This document shows positions 36,359 to 45,580 of a stretch of 64,000 bases of DNA, piece after piece; the first letter of the stretch is position 1; each line of letters begins with the position of its first letter. Below the pieces are notes generated by a model that saw only the letters and a list, made by a program, of their open reading frames with translations, searched no databases and had not been told where the DNA came from. Source of the DNA: Candidatus Brevefilum sp. (GTDB taxonomy: Bacteria; Chloroflexota; Anaerolineae; Anaerolineales; Anaerolineaceae); contig JAHYJN010000008.1 of assembly GCA_019428905.1 (NCBI GenBank), positions 1-64,000 of the forward strand. Reading direction: 5' to 3'. A program made the translations under genes and the position numbers.

Positions 36359-38140
36359 ATGGCTGAAAATTATGAAGAGTCAAAACTGTACCGTTTGAGG
36401 CACTCTGCGGCGCATGTCATGGCGCAGGCTGTGCTGGAGAAATTTCCGGAAGGCAAGGTCGCGATCGGGCCGCCTGTTGAGGATGGCTTTTACTACGACT
36501 TTGACCTGCCGCGCCCATTGACCCCGGAAGACTTAGAGGAAATCGAAGCTCGGATGCGGGAGATCGTCAAAGCCAATCAACCCTTCATTCGTGAGGAGGT
36601 TTCAGCGGAGAAAGCCCGGGAGATCTTTGATGACCAACCCTATAAGCTGGAGTTGATCGACGGCCTGGAAGCGGGCGGCGTGGATGAACACGGCAACCCG
36701 GTTGAGGAAAAACCGGTCATCAGCATCTATAAAAGTGACACCTTTGTCGACCTGTGCCGGGGTCCCCACCTGGAGCGCACGGGGGAGATCAACCTCAAAG
36801 CGGTCAAACTGATGAATGTGGCAGGCGCCTACTGGCGCGGGGATGAGCACAACCCGATGCTGCAGCGCATTTATGGGACGGCCTGGCTCTCGCCCAAGGA
36901 CCTGAAGGACTACCTGTGGCGCTTGGAAGAAGCCAAAAAGCGTGACCATCGCCGGCTGGGTAAGGAACTGGACCTGTTCAGCGTGAGCGATGAGGTCGGT
37001 GCTGGGCTGGTCTTGTGGCACCCGATGGGATCCCGGGTTCGGCATATTGCTGAACGTTTTTGGGAGGATGAGCACATTACCCACGGGTATGAGTTCGTTT
37101 ATACACCCCACATTGGCAAAGCCGATTTGTGGAAGACGAGCGGGCATCTTGATTTCTATGCGGAGAATATGTACGCGCCGATTGAAATTGATAACCAGCA
37201 GTATTACCTCAAGCCAATGAACTGCCCGTTCCATATTGAGATCTATAAATCGGATATCCGCTCTTATCGCGATTTGCCGATGCGCTACGCTGAAAAGGGG
37301 ACCGTCTACCGCTACGAACGCAGCGGTGTGATGCACGGGTTAATGCGGGTACGCGGGTTCACCCAGGATGACGCCCATCACTTCTGCACACCGAAACAGA
37401 TGCCAGAGGAGATCGATTTTGTGCTGGACTTCAGCCTGCACATCCTGCGCTCGTTTGGGTTTGATGACATCAAAGCCTACCTGAGCACGCGGCCTGAAAA
37501 GGCGGTGGGTGAGCCTGAACGCTGGCAGGACGCTGAAGCGGCGTTGCAAGCCTCGCTCAAGCGGGCGGAACTGCCTTATGAGGTTGATGAGGGCGGGGGA
37601 GCGTTCTACGGTCCCAAGATTGACTTGAAGATCAAGGATGCCCTGGGGCGCGAATGGCAGCTGTCGACGATCCAATTTGACTTCAACAACCCTGAGCGCT
37701 TTGATATGACCTATATTGAGGAAGACGGCCATGCCTACCGCCCCTATATGATCCATCGGGCGTTGATGGGCAGCATCGAGCGCTTCTTTGGCATCCTGAT
37801 CGAGCATTATGGCGGCGCCTTCCCGGTTTGGCTCTCACCGGTGCAGGTGGTGATCATCCCGATCGCCGATCGGCATGTGGATTTTGCCCGGGGTGTGAAG
37901 GAATCCCTCAAACAAGCTGGATTGCGGGTTGAGCTAGACGATCGCAGTGACCGCATGAACGCCAAGATTCGCGATGCTGAGAAGCTAAAGGTGCCGTACA
38001 TGCTCGTGGTGGGCGACCGTGAGATGGAAAACAACCAGGTCGACATCCGCCGCCGCAGCGGTGAGCGCTTGGGCGCCATGCTGGTGGATGACTTCAAGGT
38101 CTTGGTGTTGAAGGATGTGGCCGAGAAGGTTGAGGGATAG
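36359..38140 (+). CDS. thrS: Threonyl-tRNA synthetase
   Basis: 593 residues. Class II synthetase with editing domain (about 1-190, HSAAHVMAQAV and the HxxxH-type motif plus CRGPHLERTGE), catalytic core (about 215-490: motif 2 RYERSGVMHGLMRVRGFTQDDAH, motif 3 GSIERFFGILIE) and anticodon-binding domain (about 495-593). It lacks the small N-terminal TGS domain of E. coli ThrS, as is common in short forms. AAGGAGG is six bases before ATG 36359; ATG 36338 lies upstream of the site. It is controlled by the T-box. Confidence 0.97.
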   Translation: MAENYEESKLYRLRHSAAHVMAQAVLEKFPEGKVAIGPPVEDGFYYDFDLPRPLTPEDLEEIEARMREIVKANQPFIREEVSAEKAREIFDDQPYKLELIDGLEAGGVDEHGNPVEEKPVISIYKSDTFVDLCRGPHLERTGEINLKAVKLMNVAGAYWRGDEHNPMLQRIYGTAWLSPKDLKDYLWRLEEAKKRDHRRLGKELDLFSVSDEVGAGLVLWHPMGSRVRHIAERFWEDEHITHGYEFVYTPHIGKADLWKTSGHLDFYAENMYAPIEIDNQQYYLKPMNCPFHIEIYKSDIRSYRDLPMRYAEKGTVYRYERSGVMHGLMRVRGFTQDDAHHFCTPKQMPEEIDFVLDFSLHILRSFGFDDIKAYLSTRPEKAVGEPERWQDAEAALQASLKRAELPYEVDEGGGAFYGPKIDLKIKDALGREWQLSTIQFDFNNPERFDMTYIEEDGHAYRPYMIHRALMGSIERFFGILIEHYGGAFPVWLSPVQVVIIPIADRHVDFARGVKESLKQAGLRVELDDRSDRMNAKIRDAEKLKVPYMLVVGDREMENNQVDIRRRSGERLGAMLVDDFKVLVLKDVAEKVEG

Positions 38141-38208
38141 GATTCGTGGGCTCGTTTAACCCATAAAAACTCAATAGAAATCGGTTGCGGCAGTCTCAGA
38201 TTTCTGAT

Positions 38209-38232
38209 AGCGCCGGTCTCCTGACCGGCGCT
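38209..38232 (+). repeat. REP-like palindrome 1
   Basis: agcgccggtc-tcct-gaccggcgct, a perfect 10-bp stem just after thrS and 65 bases before the RAYT gene. It may also act as a stem for transcription termination. Confidence 0.8.
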
Positions 38233-38297
38233 GATTATCTTCAAACAGTGGCCAAGCACATCGACAATCATGATCAAACATAAAATATAATATTTAC

Positions 38298-38846
38298 ATG
38301 GATAGTTATAAATTAATCGATGGTGTATATGTCTATTTTGTCACATTTACCACCATTGATTGGTTGCCAGTTTTTATTAATCCAGAGCCAGCGCAAATTC
38401 TTTTGGATAGCTTGCAATTTTGTATCACAGAAAAACATTTACGCATCCATGCCTACGTAATTATGCCTAACCATATTCATATGATTGTTTATGATGCGGA
38501 ATTTGATAACCTTCGCCTACAGAAAACCCTAACAAGTTTGAGAAAGTTCACTGGAAGCAAATTGGCTAATTACATAGATCAGAATTTTGCTAAATCAATT
38601 TCTGCTGTTACCAGGAATAAGAAGCTAAATGATAGGACAAGGCAGGTTTGGCAGCCTGGCTGGCATTCTGAGGGTCTGATTAGTGAAAAATTTTTACATC
38701 AAAAAGTTGAATATATTCATGAAAACCCAGTAAGGAAAGGGTATGTCCGTTTAGCAGAATATTGGGAGAATTCTTCAGCAGGATTTTGGATCAGGGCAGA
38801 GGAGGGGAAGATTCCAATTTCATTGGTTATCGGTTTAGAGGAATAG
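38298..38846 (+). CDS. REP-associated tyrosine transposase (RAYT/Y1)
   Basis: 182 residues. The HUH motif PNHIHMIV (near residue 57) and the catalytic Tyr region VEYIHENPVRKGYV (near residue 140) identify the IS200/IS605-like Y1 transposase of the RAYT group. Such proteins nick single-stranded REP hairpins and are thought to spread them. AT-rich relative to thrS. Palindromes of the gcgccggtctcctgaccggc type flank it on both sides, so it is probably the enzyme that acts on them. It has no classical insertion-sequence ends. Confidence 0.92.
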   Translation: MDSYKLIDGVYVYFVTFTTIDWLPVFINPEPAQILLDSLQFCITEKHLRIHAYVIMPNHIHMIVYDAEFDNLRLQKTLTSLRKFTGSKLANYIDQNFAKSISAVTRNKKLNDRTRQVWQPGWHSEGLISEKFLHQKVEYIHENPVRKGYVRLAEYWENSSAGFWIRAEEGKIPISLVIGLEE

Positions 38847-38928
38847 GGGAAATTGGGATTAGCGATGTTCACTTTTTACGATAGATGCGAGATGATGTGA
38901 AAAAATAGGAGACCTGCGGTCATTAGTG

Positions 38929-39167
38929 CTCGCTGGTCGGGAGACCAGCGAGATCAAGTGAGGAGACCAGCGAGATCAAAATGTAGGACCAGCAAAATTA
39001 CCCCCTCCCCCCCGATTGCGCCGGTCTCCTGACCGGCGCTGATTCTCTGCGGGTGAGTTACAAAGTTGGACACCAGCGAGATCAAGTGAGGAGACCAGCG
39101 AGATCAAAATGTAGGACCAGCAAAATTACCCCCTCCCCCCCGATTGCGCCGGTCTCCTGACCGGCGC
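38929..39167 (+). repeat. REP array with a 96-bp perfect duplication
   Basis: Contains an inverted-type hairpin (ctcgctggtc-ggga-gaccagcgag at 38929-38952) and two forward REPs (39018-39039 and 39146-39167). The segment 38944-39039 is repeated base for base at 39072-39167 (96 bp each), spaced by 32 bases. Each unit has a run of C5-T-C7. Confidence 0.9.
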
Positions 39168-39376
39168 ATGAAGATCTGCGGTCATGGGCAATCGTTGGGC
39201 CCACCAGGAGGTTTCGCACTGGGGACACTAGCCAAAACAAAGCGATTTTACTGGCAACCATTCGTAAAAACCGGTTGACGTTTTATGTGAAAATATGGTA
39301 AGATAAAGCTCGTTCCCTCGACGGGAATGATGTTTGTATTAATCAGTTGAATCGTATCAGAAGGAGAGTTTACACT

Positions 39377-39892
39377 ATAAGTAGCAAAGACGATTTTCGC
39401 ATCAATAAACAAATTCGTGCCACAAAAGTCCGTTTGATCGATCAGGATGGTGAAAACCACGGTGTTGTCAGCTTACGAGAAGCTTTAGAGCGCGCAGAAC
39501 AAGCCGAGCTGGACCTGGTCGAGGTTGCTCCTAACGCTGACCCACCTGTTGCCAGGATTATGAATTTTGGCAAGTTCCTTTACGAAAAAGAAAAGAAGGA
39601 ACGCGAGGCACGAAAAGCGCAAACCAAAATCGAAATCAAAGAAATCCGTTTGCGGCCGAAAACCACAGACCACCATAAAGGCTTCAAAGTGCGCGATGCC
39701 CGCCGGTGGTTGCAAGACGGGATGAAAGTGCGAGTGACCATTCGCTTCAGAGGACGCGAAATCACTTACCCGGAAATTGCCCTGGAAGACCTGCGAGAAA
39801 TCGCTGAAGAATTATCAGATGTAGCGGATGTTGAACAAGCACCAAAATTAGAAGGGCGAACGATGTTCATGATGCTCGCCCCACAAAAGTAA
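39377..39892 (+). CDS. infC: Translation initiation factor IF-3
   Basis: 171 residues plus the start. Both IF-3 domains are present: N-domain (FRINKQIRATKVRLIDQDGE, 1-75) and C-domain (about 85-171, with KEIRLRPKTTDHHKGFKVRD). No ATG, GTG or TTG is suitably spaced from the AAGGAG at 39361-39366; the codon ATA at 39377 lies ten bases after it. A TTG at 39347 would put that site inside the frame. In E. coli infC starts with AUU and is autoregulated; an AUA start here would fit the same logic. Confidence 0.92.
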   Translation: MSSKDDFRINKQIRATKVRLIDQDGENHGVVSLREALERAEQAELDLVEVAPNADPPVARIMNFGKFLYEKEKKEREARKAQTKIEIKEIRLRPKTTDHHKGFKVRDARRWLQDGMKVRVTIRFRGREITYPEIALEDLREIAEELSDVADVEQAPKLEGRTMFMMLAPQK

Positions 39893-39937
39893 GCGCTGCG
39901 CTTTTCTGATAAGAACGATACGATAATAAAAGCTGAG

Positions 39938-39973
39938 ACCCTACGGCTTTGCATGCATGTGCCGTAGGATTTT
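39938..39973 (+). promoter_or_regulatory. Leader hairpin before rpmI
   Basis: cctacggc (39940-39947) pairs with gccgtagg (39961-39968) around a 13-base loop, and attttc follows. It could be a partial terminator or a binding site for ribosomal protein L20, which controls this operon in other bacteria. Confidence 0.45.
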
Positions 39974-39990
39974 CATGAAAGGAGTTCAAA

Positions 39991-40227
39991 ATGCCACGAA
40001 AACCAAGAGATGGCAAGTACAAAATGAAGACCCATAAAGCGACTTCGAAACGGTTCAAAATGACCGGTTCGGGTACGATCTTGCGCACTAAGATCGGTAA
40101 GGGTCACTTGCGCCGGCGAACACCGGACCGCACCAAGCAATTGTTTGAGCGGATGATCCCGGTCAAAGGCAAGGGATATCGTAAAAAAGTACGCCGTTTG
40201 ACCCCCTATATGGGCAAGAAAAAATAG
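39991..40227 (+). CDS. rpmI: 50S ribosomal protein L35
   Basis: 78 residues, a little longer than the usual 64-66. KMKTHKATSKRFKMTGSG is the standard beginning; an extra eleven residues (MPRKPRDGKYK) precede it, supported by an AAGGAG site before ATG 39991. The C-terminus extends to TPYMGKKK. The second gene of the infC-rpmI-rplT operon. Confidence 0.95.
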   Translation: MPRKPRDGKYKMKTHKATSKRFKMTGSGTILRTKIGKGHLRRRTPDRTKQLFERMIPVKGKGYRKKVRRLTPYMGKKK

Positions 40228-40322
40228 ATCGACGAAATCATTTAATGGTTGCGGCTGTTGGGTGTTCGCAACGGGTGAAAGCATTCATTCACCGGCGCCC
40301 AGGGGTTCGCAAAGGAGAATAA
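40228..40322 (+). promoter_or_regulatory. Structured spacer before rplT
   Basis: ggtgaa (40275-40280) and ttcacc (40286-40291) form a short stem within gggtgaaagc and caccggcgccc, and gttgcg/cgcaac pairs outside it. A role in L20-dependent control is suggested by its place only. Confidence 0.3.
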
Positions 40323-40323
40323 C

Positions 40324-40671
40324 ATGGCACGTGTAAAAAGTGGACCGCAAGGTTACCGAAAGCATAAGAAGATACTGAAGCTCAACAAAGGTTACTATGG
40401 GACCAAGAGCAAGTTGTTTCGCCGCGCCAATGAGCAATACCTGAAAAGCCAATGGTATGCTTACCGCGATCGGCGCATCCGCAAGCGTGACCTGCGCAAG
40501 TTGTGGATCACCCGCATCAACGCCGCCGCGCGACAGAATGGGACAACTTACAGCAAGCTGGTCTACGGTATGCGCCAGACCAATATCAACCTCAATCGCA
40601 AGATGCTGGCTGATCTGGCTGTACGTGAACCGGAGGCCTTTGCCGAGGTCGTCAAAATCGCATTGAGCTAA
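40324..40671 (+). CDS. rplT: 50S ribosomal protein L20
   Basis: 115 residues, the normal length. MARVKSGPQGYRKHKKILKL and RDRRIRKRDLRKLWITRINA are the conserved rRNA-binding segments. AAAGGAG precedes the ATG. It binds 23S rRNA early in assembly and, in studied bacteria, represses its own operon. Confidence 0.97.
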   Translation: MARVKSGPQGYRKHKKILKLNKGYYGTKSKLFRRANEQYLKSQWYAYRDRRIRKRDLRKLWITRINAAARQNGTTYSKLVYGMRQTNINLNRKMLADLAVREPEAFAEVVKIALS

Positions 40672-40698
40672 AGTTTTCTATTCGAAGGCTGAAAAAAG

Positions 40699-40729
40699 AA
40701 GAGGTCGCTGATAATGCGACCTCTTTTTG
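40699..40729 (+). terminator. Terminator of the infC operon
   Basis: aagaggtcgc (40699-40708) pairs with gcgacctctt (40716-40725), followed by TTTGG. A strong rho-independent terminator. Confidence 0.9.
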
Positions 40730-40805
40730 GTTTAATTTGAAGTGCTAAGCTTAGCTAAAGGTATTTTTATTTACAGGTGTGGTCCCAAACAGTTTACCAG
40801 GAATT

Positions 40806-43800
40806 TCAATCACCAAGCAAGGATTGAGCATCTATCTCCCAATCCGGGACAGTGAAACGCATCAGGCGGTTATTGCGCGCATCCGACACCCACACCCTGC
40901 CTTGGGGATCAACTGCCAATCCGCCCACAACGCCGATCTCAGCCAGGCCGCTGCCAAAACTGCCCCAGGTATAGAGGAACGTGCCATGCTGGTTGAATAC
41001 AAGGACGCGGCCCAGGATGGGATCCGCCACGTAGACCTGGTAATTTTCATCAATGGTCAGGAAGGGTTTGTTGTCCAGGGTTTCACCGTACCAGCCGTCA
41101 ATATCCCATGAGACGTGATTTGGGTAGTTAAGGGTATCTCCATCCGGGATCATGATCTGAACGCGCTTATTCCAGGTATCGGCAATGAACAAGCGGCCAG
41201 CATCATCGACTTCGAGCCCAACCGGCTCATCGAACTGACCAACACCGTACCCAGCCCCCCCGAAGGCAGCCAGGTCGACACCGTTACTGTCGAAAATCAC
41301 CACCCGCTTATTACCCGTATCGGTGATAAACACACGGCCTTCCTGGTCCACAGCAACCCCGCGCGGCCCCCAGAAGTGGTAAAGGGTTTCTGCAGCACCA
41401 AACTGGCCCCACATGGTGACAAAATTGCCCTGGGCGGTGAATTTCTGAATGCGGTGATTCCACGTATCCGTCACATAGACAGATCCGTCCGGCCCGACGG
41501 CTACCCCCCAAGGCTCATTGAAGGTGCCTTCAGGTGCGATGGTTTGGGTGGTGTAGTCGCTGGCGCCATAGGTACCGAAGCTGTTGAGAAGTGCGCCTTC
41601 CTGGTCTAAATGCAGGATGCGGTGGTTGCGGGAATCGGCGAGGTAGATGGTGCCATCGGGGGCAAAAGCGATATCCCTGGGCGAATCAAAGCGGTATTCA
41701 TCGTTCCCAAACAAGATCAGGTCCGCCTCAAGGATGATGGTGTTAGCTTCGTAGGGGTCAACCGCTGGTTCCATCACCACCGGGGCTGCGCCATATTCCC
41801 AGATCATTGAGGCGACATCTTTGCGGATGTACATCCGAAAAGCATCGGACGGCTGCCAGTTCTCGAGTGTGAGGGTGGTGACATTGGCCAGCTGGGCATA
41901 CGGTGCATAATTGCGGTTGAACCAGATCTGCCATAAGGCGGCCCGTATTTGAGGACTCTTGAGGGCATCCCAGGCGCGCTGGAAGGTCAGGTTATAATAC
42001 GCCTGGCTTGGCCACCAGATGCGGGTGTGGTCAAAACGGATGTACTCTTCACCAACAACCGGTTCAATCAGGCCGAAATTGCCGCTGCCGACCAGGATGA
42101 TCGGGGCCTCACGCAGCTCGCGGGTGGGATTGTCGGGGAACCAGCGTTTATTGGGATAGTCGCGGAAGTACCACCAGTAGGGGTAGAGCATGTCATTGTC
42201 GTAGGCGACGACGATATCCTTGCCGCCGGTGAGGCGGAAGCTGATCTCTTCGATCTGCTCCAGGGCATCCTTCGGGTCACGGGCGGCATGCGCGTAAACC
42301 AGGAACTCTTTGGCTGTATCGTACAGGATGAAGTTGGCGCGATAGGCTGTGCGGATGGTGACGCCGGACAGGATGGCAATGAATAGGATCAGGGCTAATT
42401 TTCCGACCTGGTTGAATGTCCACGCTTGCAGCAAGAAGTACAGACCGATGCCCGAGCCGACCATCGCGATAAAGGCTAGCAGGAAATTACTGGTCGCATC
42501 CAGATGTGCCAGGTCGTTGCCCATGAAGGGCGGCATGGGTCCCAGCAGAAGTGAAAACGTGCGCAGGGTGGTGAGGATGAAGAGCACCCCAATGATAATC
42601 CCCAGCCAACCGCGATGCTGTTTAAAGGATTGCCAATCAAAGGACTCGATCAAACGGCCAAAGGTCCAGCCGCTGACCAGGATCATCGGCATGGTGATAT
42701 GGGTGGTAAGCCACGGCATCCGTTCACCGGCAAAGCTGAAAGCCACCAGGCTCATCACGGACCAGTACAGCAGCAAGCCTAAAACAGGTGCCCGACGGAA
42801 CTCACCTTCATTGTCGACAATACGGATCGGATGGGTTTCGGTCAGTGGTTCAACCTCGGACTCGGTGTTTTCAAGCGCTTCCGTTGAGCTGGAGATCTCT
42901 TCTTGGTCTACAAGGAATTCATTGGCTTCTGAAGATAGATCCAGTTCTGCAAGTTGCCGTTTTTCCTGTGCTGCTTTTTGAGTGCGGACGAGGATCCGAA
43001 GGCCGATGATGGCAGCCAGCAGTGTGCCAAAAGCCGGTAGGAATTCATACATTGGGACCTGAACCACGGCGTAATAATAAAGCGGTTGGGTGCCCCTGAC
43101 GACGCCCTGCTGGGCTAGCCAGTAACCCAAGGCGCCCATCAAGCCCATAATAAAGCCACTGCCCTGGGTGAAGAGTGTGCTATAGAAGATGACAAAGATG
43201 GCCCAAAAGAGGCCGACATTCAGCGCCCACACCTTCCAGTTCCACCAAATGCCCAATAACACGGCAATCACCAAGAGCGGAGCAACAAACAGCAGTGAGG
43301 TGGTGATGCCGCTGGTGCTGTAATCGAGGGGGTTGAACCCGAGGATGTCCATTGGCAGAGCAGCCAGCAAGGGCAAGACCAGGGTGCCCTGCAAGATCAG
43401 CAGGTCAAACGAGCGCTCATCCCGAATGCCAAACCAGCCAATGCCTTTGACCAGGAAATAGGCTGCGCAGACGATACCGGCCAGCAACCCCAACCCGAGT
43501 CCCCCGATGATGAGTCGGGTGGTGGCATCCAGTTCACCCAGCATGACGCCCACGCCATCCTCCGCCGGTGTTCCAGACCCGTGGGTCAGCGCGTTATATC
43601 CCACGCCAAACAAGGCCAAGCCAATCACCAATGTGATGGCCACGACGGCCAGGAAAATTGACCGGGTGCGTTCCGAACGCCAGGGTTTGAAGATTGCCCG
43701 GCCAATGAAAATCATGGCTAAAAAGATCAGCAATTCGGCGGTAAATATGTAAGATGTGGCTTTATCGGTAAAATGCAGGGCGGTGATCAGGGTGATTAAG

Positions 43801-44327
43801 AGCAGGGTGCGCTTTTGGCCTAACTCCAGGTAGTGTAAGACGCCCCATAACAATGCCATGCCCCAAAAAACGATATAAATTTCGTTGCGGGTGTAACGGC
43901 TGTAAAAAGAAATATAAGGTGAAATGGTAAACAGGAAACCCGCCACCAGCGACCCGACCCGCCCAAGATATTTTTTAAACCCAAATAAGCCGAAAACCAC
44001 CACGGCGATCCCAAACATGGCATTTGGGAAGCGGGCAGAAAAATCGCTGGCGCCAAACAAGAAATAGGAGAGGGTGATCAGGTGGAATTGCAATGGCCCG
44101 TGGGTGACCGGGTCGTAGCGGTAACCGCCGCCAGTATAAAAGGTATATGCCGGTACCACGTGGTTGACTTCGTCATGGCTCATCACCCGCTCGCCCAGCA
44201 TGATGAAACGGCTAAAAATGGTCGCCGTCAAAATGATGGAAACAACCAGGTGATAGTTGGTGAATTGCGGCCAAATGGCGATGACAGGGCGATCGAGCCA
44301 GGCGTTGATCGTTGTATTTCGGTTCAT
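40806..44327 (-). CDS. Agl23-type (TIGR03663) membrane protein fused to an NHL beta-propeller
   Basis: 1173 residues. Residues about 1-650 have some 14 hydrophobic segments and the GT-C glycosyltransferase-like start (MSHDEVNHVVPAYTFYTGGG), as in the TIGR03663 flippase-activity-associated family. Residues about 650-840 are an extracellular domain. The C-terminal 330 residues hold about five or six NHL repeats (DIAFAPDGTIYLADSRNHRI and GVAVGPDGSVYVTDTWNHRI). Lipid-linked sugars or glycoprotein assembly is the likely field. The propeller may bind protein or glycan partners outside the cell. Confidence 0.9.
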   Translation of the reverse strand: MNRNTTINAWLDRPVIAIWPQFTNYHLVVSIILTATIFSRFIMLGERVMSHDEVNHVVPAYTFYTGGGYRYDPVTHGPLQFHLITLSYFLFGASDFSARFPNAMFGIAVVVFGLFGFKKYLGRVGSLVAGFLFTISPYISFYSRYTRNEIYIVFWGMALLWGVLHYLELGQKRTLLLITLITALHFTDKATSYIFTAELLIFLAMIFIGRAIFKPWRSERTRSIFLAVVAITLVIGLALFGVGYNALTHGSGTPAEDGVGVMLGELDATTRLIIGGLGLGLLAGIVCAAYFLVKGIGWFGIRDERSFDLLILQGTLVLPLLAALPMDILGFNPLDYSTSGITTSLLFVAPLLVIAVLLGIWWNWKVWALNVGLFWAIFVIFYSTLFTQGSGFIMGLMGALGYWLAQQGVVRGTQPLYYYAVVQVPMYEFLPAFGTLLAAIIGLRILVRTQKAAQEKRQLAELDLSSEANEFLVDQEEISSSTEALENTESEVEPLTETHPIRIVDNEGEFRRAPVLGLLLYWSVMSLVAFSFAGERMPWLTTHITMPMILVSGWTFGRLIESFDWQSFKQHRGWLGIIIGVLFILTTLRTFSLLLGPMPPFMGNDLAHLDATSNFLLAFIAMVGSGIGLYFLLQAWTFNQVGKLALILFIAILSGVTIRTAYRANFILYDTAKEFLVYAHAARDPKDALEQIEEISFRLTGGKDIVVAYDNDMLYPYWWYFRDYPNKRWFPDNPTRELREAPIILVGSGNFGLIEPVVGEEYIRFDHTRIWWPSQAYYNLTFQRAWDALKSPQIRAALWQIWFNRNYAPYAQLANVTTLTLENWQPSDAFRMYIRKDVASMIWEYGAAPVVMEPAVDPYEANTIILEADLILFGNDEYRFDSPRDIAFAPDGTIYLADSRNHRILHLDQEGALLNSFGTYGASDYTTQTIAPEGTFNEPWGVAVGPDGSVYVTDTWNHRIQKFTAQGNFVTMWGQFGAAETLYHFWGPRGVAVDQEGRVFITDTGNKRVVIFDSNGVDLAAFGGAGYGVGQFDEPVGLEVDDAGRLFIADTWNKRVQIMIPDGDTLNYPNHVSWDIDGWYGETLDNKPFLTIDENYQVYVADPILGRVLVFNQHGTFLYTWGSFGSGLAEIGVVGGLAVDPQGRVWVSDARNNRLMRFTVPDWEIDAQSLLGD

Positions 44328-44488
44328 AGTGCGCTTTTCTGTTTTGGTTATAATGTGCGATCTTCTTGTTCTTATTTCAATTTTAGAACTATACTTTAAG
44401 AGTTAGCTCCTGACAAGGCGCAGTTCACAGCCTGTCCGTGCCCTATTCAGTGGCGTGATTTAGGGTAGAATCGAGGCTCAATCTTATA

Positions 44489-45511
44489 ATGAAAACCAAA
44501 GTATTAGTTACTTGCATTTTAATCCTGTTTTTGTCTGCGTGTGGGGGCAAAGATCAGGAAATACAGGTCCCGACCCTGGATGCGACGCGTTTAAATGAAA
44601 CTGCCGTCAGCTTGGTAACTGAAGATTACGCTGAAACCCAAGCGATCATCCCCACGGAGACCCCGACACCAACGCTGACGCAAACGCCAATCCCGACCCT
44701 GGATCGAACACGTCCGCCGCTCTTCACCCCAACCAGTGAAGTGCCTTGCAATCAAGCAGCCGCTGGGCGCCCGATTGATGTGACCATCCCCGATGATACC
44801 AAGGTCGGCCCTGGGCAGCCTTTTTCAAAAACCTGGCGTTTAGAGAATGTTGGCGCCTGCACCTGGACGCGCTTGTACACTGTGACCTTCTTTTCAGGCA
44901 ACAGCCTGGGAGCACGTTATACCCAAAACCTCCAGCAGCCGGTCAACCCGGGTGATACGGTTGATATCACTGTGGATATGCTTGCCCCGCAGAACATCGG
45001 TTTGTATCAATCGAACTGGATGTTGAGCGATCCAGATGGGGGGGTATTTGGGATTGGCCCCCACGGCGACGCGCCGTTCTGGGTGCGGATTGAGGTGGTT
45101 CAGTTTGTCACCAGCACACCAACAGTCACGCCAACCATCACCCGCACACCGGTAGTGTTTGTCACGGGTGACGTACGTTTGGGGGATGGGGATCAGCTAG
45201 ACCTGGATCGTGCCTTGCTTAACCCCGATGATAGCGATCAGGTTGACCTGGTCTACCAGTATGGGGGCACACCCATCCACCAGTTAATCCCTGCCAATGA
45301 TGCGGTCTGGGCTGCGTTTGGGGATGAAGAGCCCAGTTTTGGTGCGTGTGTCACTGCGACATTAACAAATGACCCCATCAGCTTCAACCAAGTGCCTGCT
45401 GGGACATACTATTGCTACCGAACGTCAGACGATTTACCGGGATGGTTGTTGATCGTGGGGATTGAGGGGGATAATCTGGTCGTCAGACTCCAGACCTGGG
45501 CAGCACCCTAA
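44489..45511 (+). CDS. Lipoprotein with NBR1-Ig-like domain
   Basis: 340 residues. A lipobox (LSAC, Cys18) follows a hydrophobic signal; then a Thr/Pro-rich linker (55-85) and an NBR1-like Ig domain (about 90-205; DDTKVGPGQPFSKTWRLENV, ACTWTRLYTVTFF). The domain is common in Anaerolineae surface lipoproteins. The C-terminal part (about 225-340) is a beta-rich domain I cannot name. Role in adhesion or binding is a guess. Confidence 0.85.
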   Translation: MKTKVLVTCILILFLSACGGKDQEIQVPTLDATRLNETAVSLVTEDYAETQAIIPTETPTPTLTQTPIPTLDRTRPPLFTPTSEVPCNQAAAGRPIDVTIPDDTKVGPGQPFSKTWRLENVGACTWTRLYTVTFFSGNSLGARYTQNLQQPVNPGDTVDITVDMLAPQNIGLYQSNWMLSDPDGGVFGIGPHGDAPFWVRIEVVQFVTSTPTVTPTITRTPVVFVTGDVRLGDGDQLDLDRALLNPDDSDQVDLVYQYGGTPIHQLIPANDAVWAAFGDEEPSFGACVTATLTNDPISFNQVPAGTYYCYRTSDDLPGWLLIVGIEGDNLVVRLQTWAAP

Positions 45512-45537
45512 AACGCCAGGTAATTTAAAGCGCGCAA

Positions 45538-45576
45538 AGACGCTCTGAAATAACCTCAGGGCGTCTGTTTGTTTTG
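45538..45576 (+). terminator. Terminator after the NBR1-Ig lipoprotein gene
   Basis: agacgctctga (45538-45548) pairs with tcagggcgtct (45556-45566), then GTTTGTTTT. Confidence 0.8.
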
Positions 45577-45580
45577 CGTT

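Noticed and set aside
38944-39167. Two 96-bp repeats as a CRISPR array
   Set aside because: Only two units, each containing REP hairpins, next to a RAYT gene and with no cas genes.
40779-43000. Several long plus-strand reading frames opposite the Agl23-NHL gene
   Set aside because: They are antisense shadows; no ribosome binding sites and no recognisable domains, whereas the minus strand encodes clear NHL repeats.
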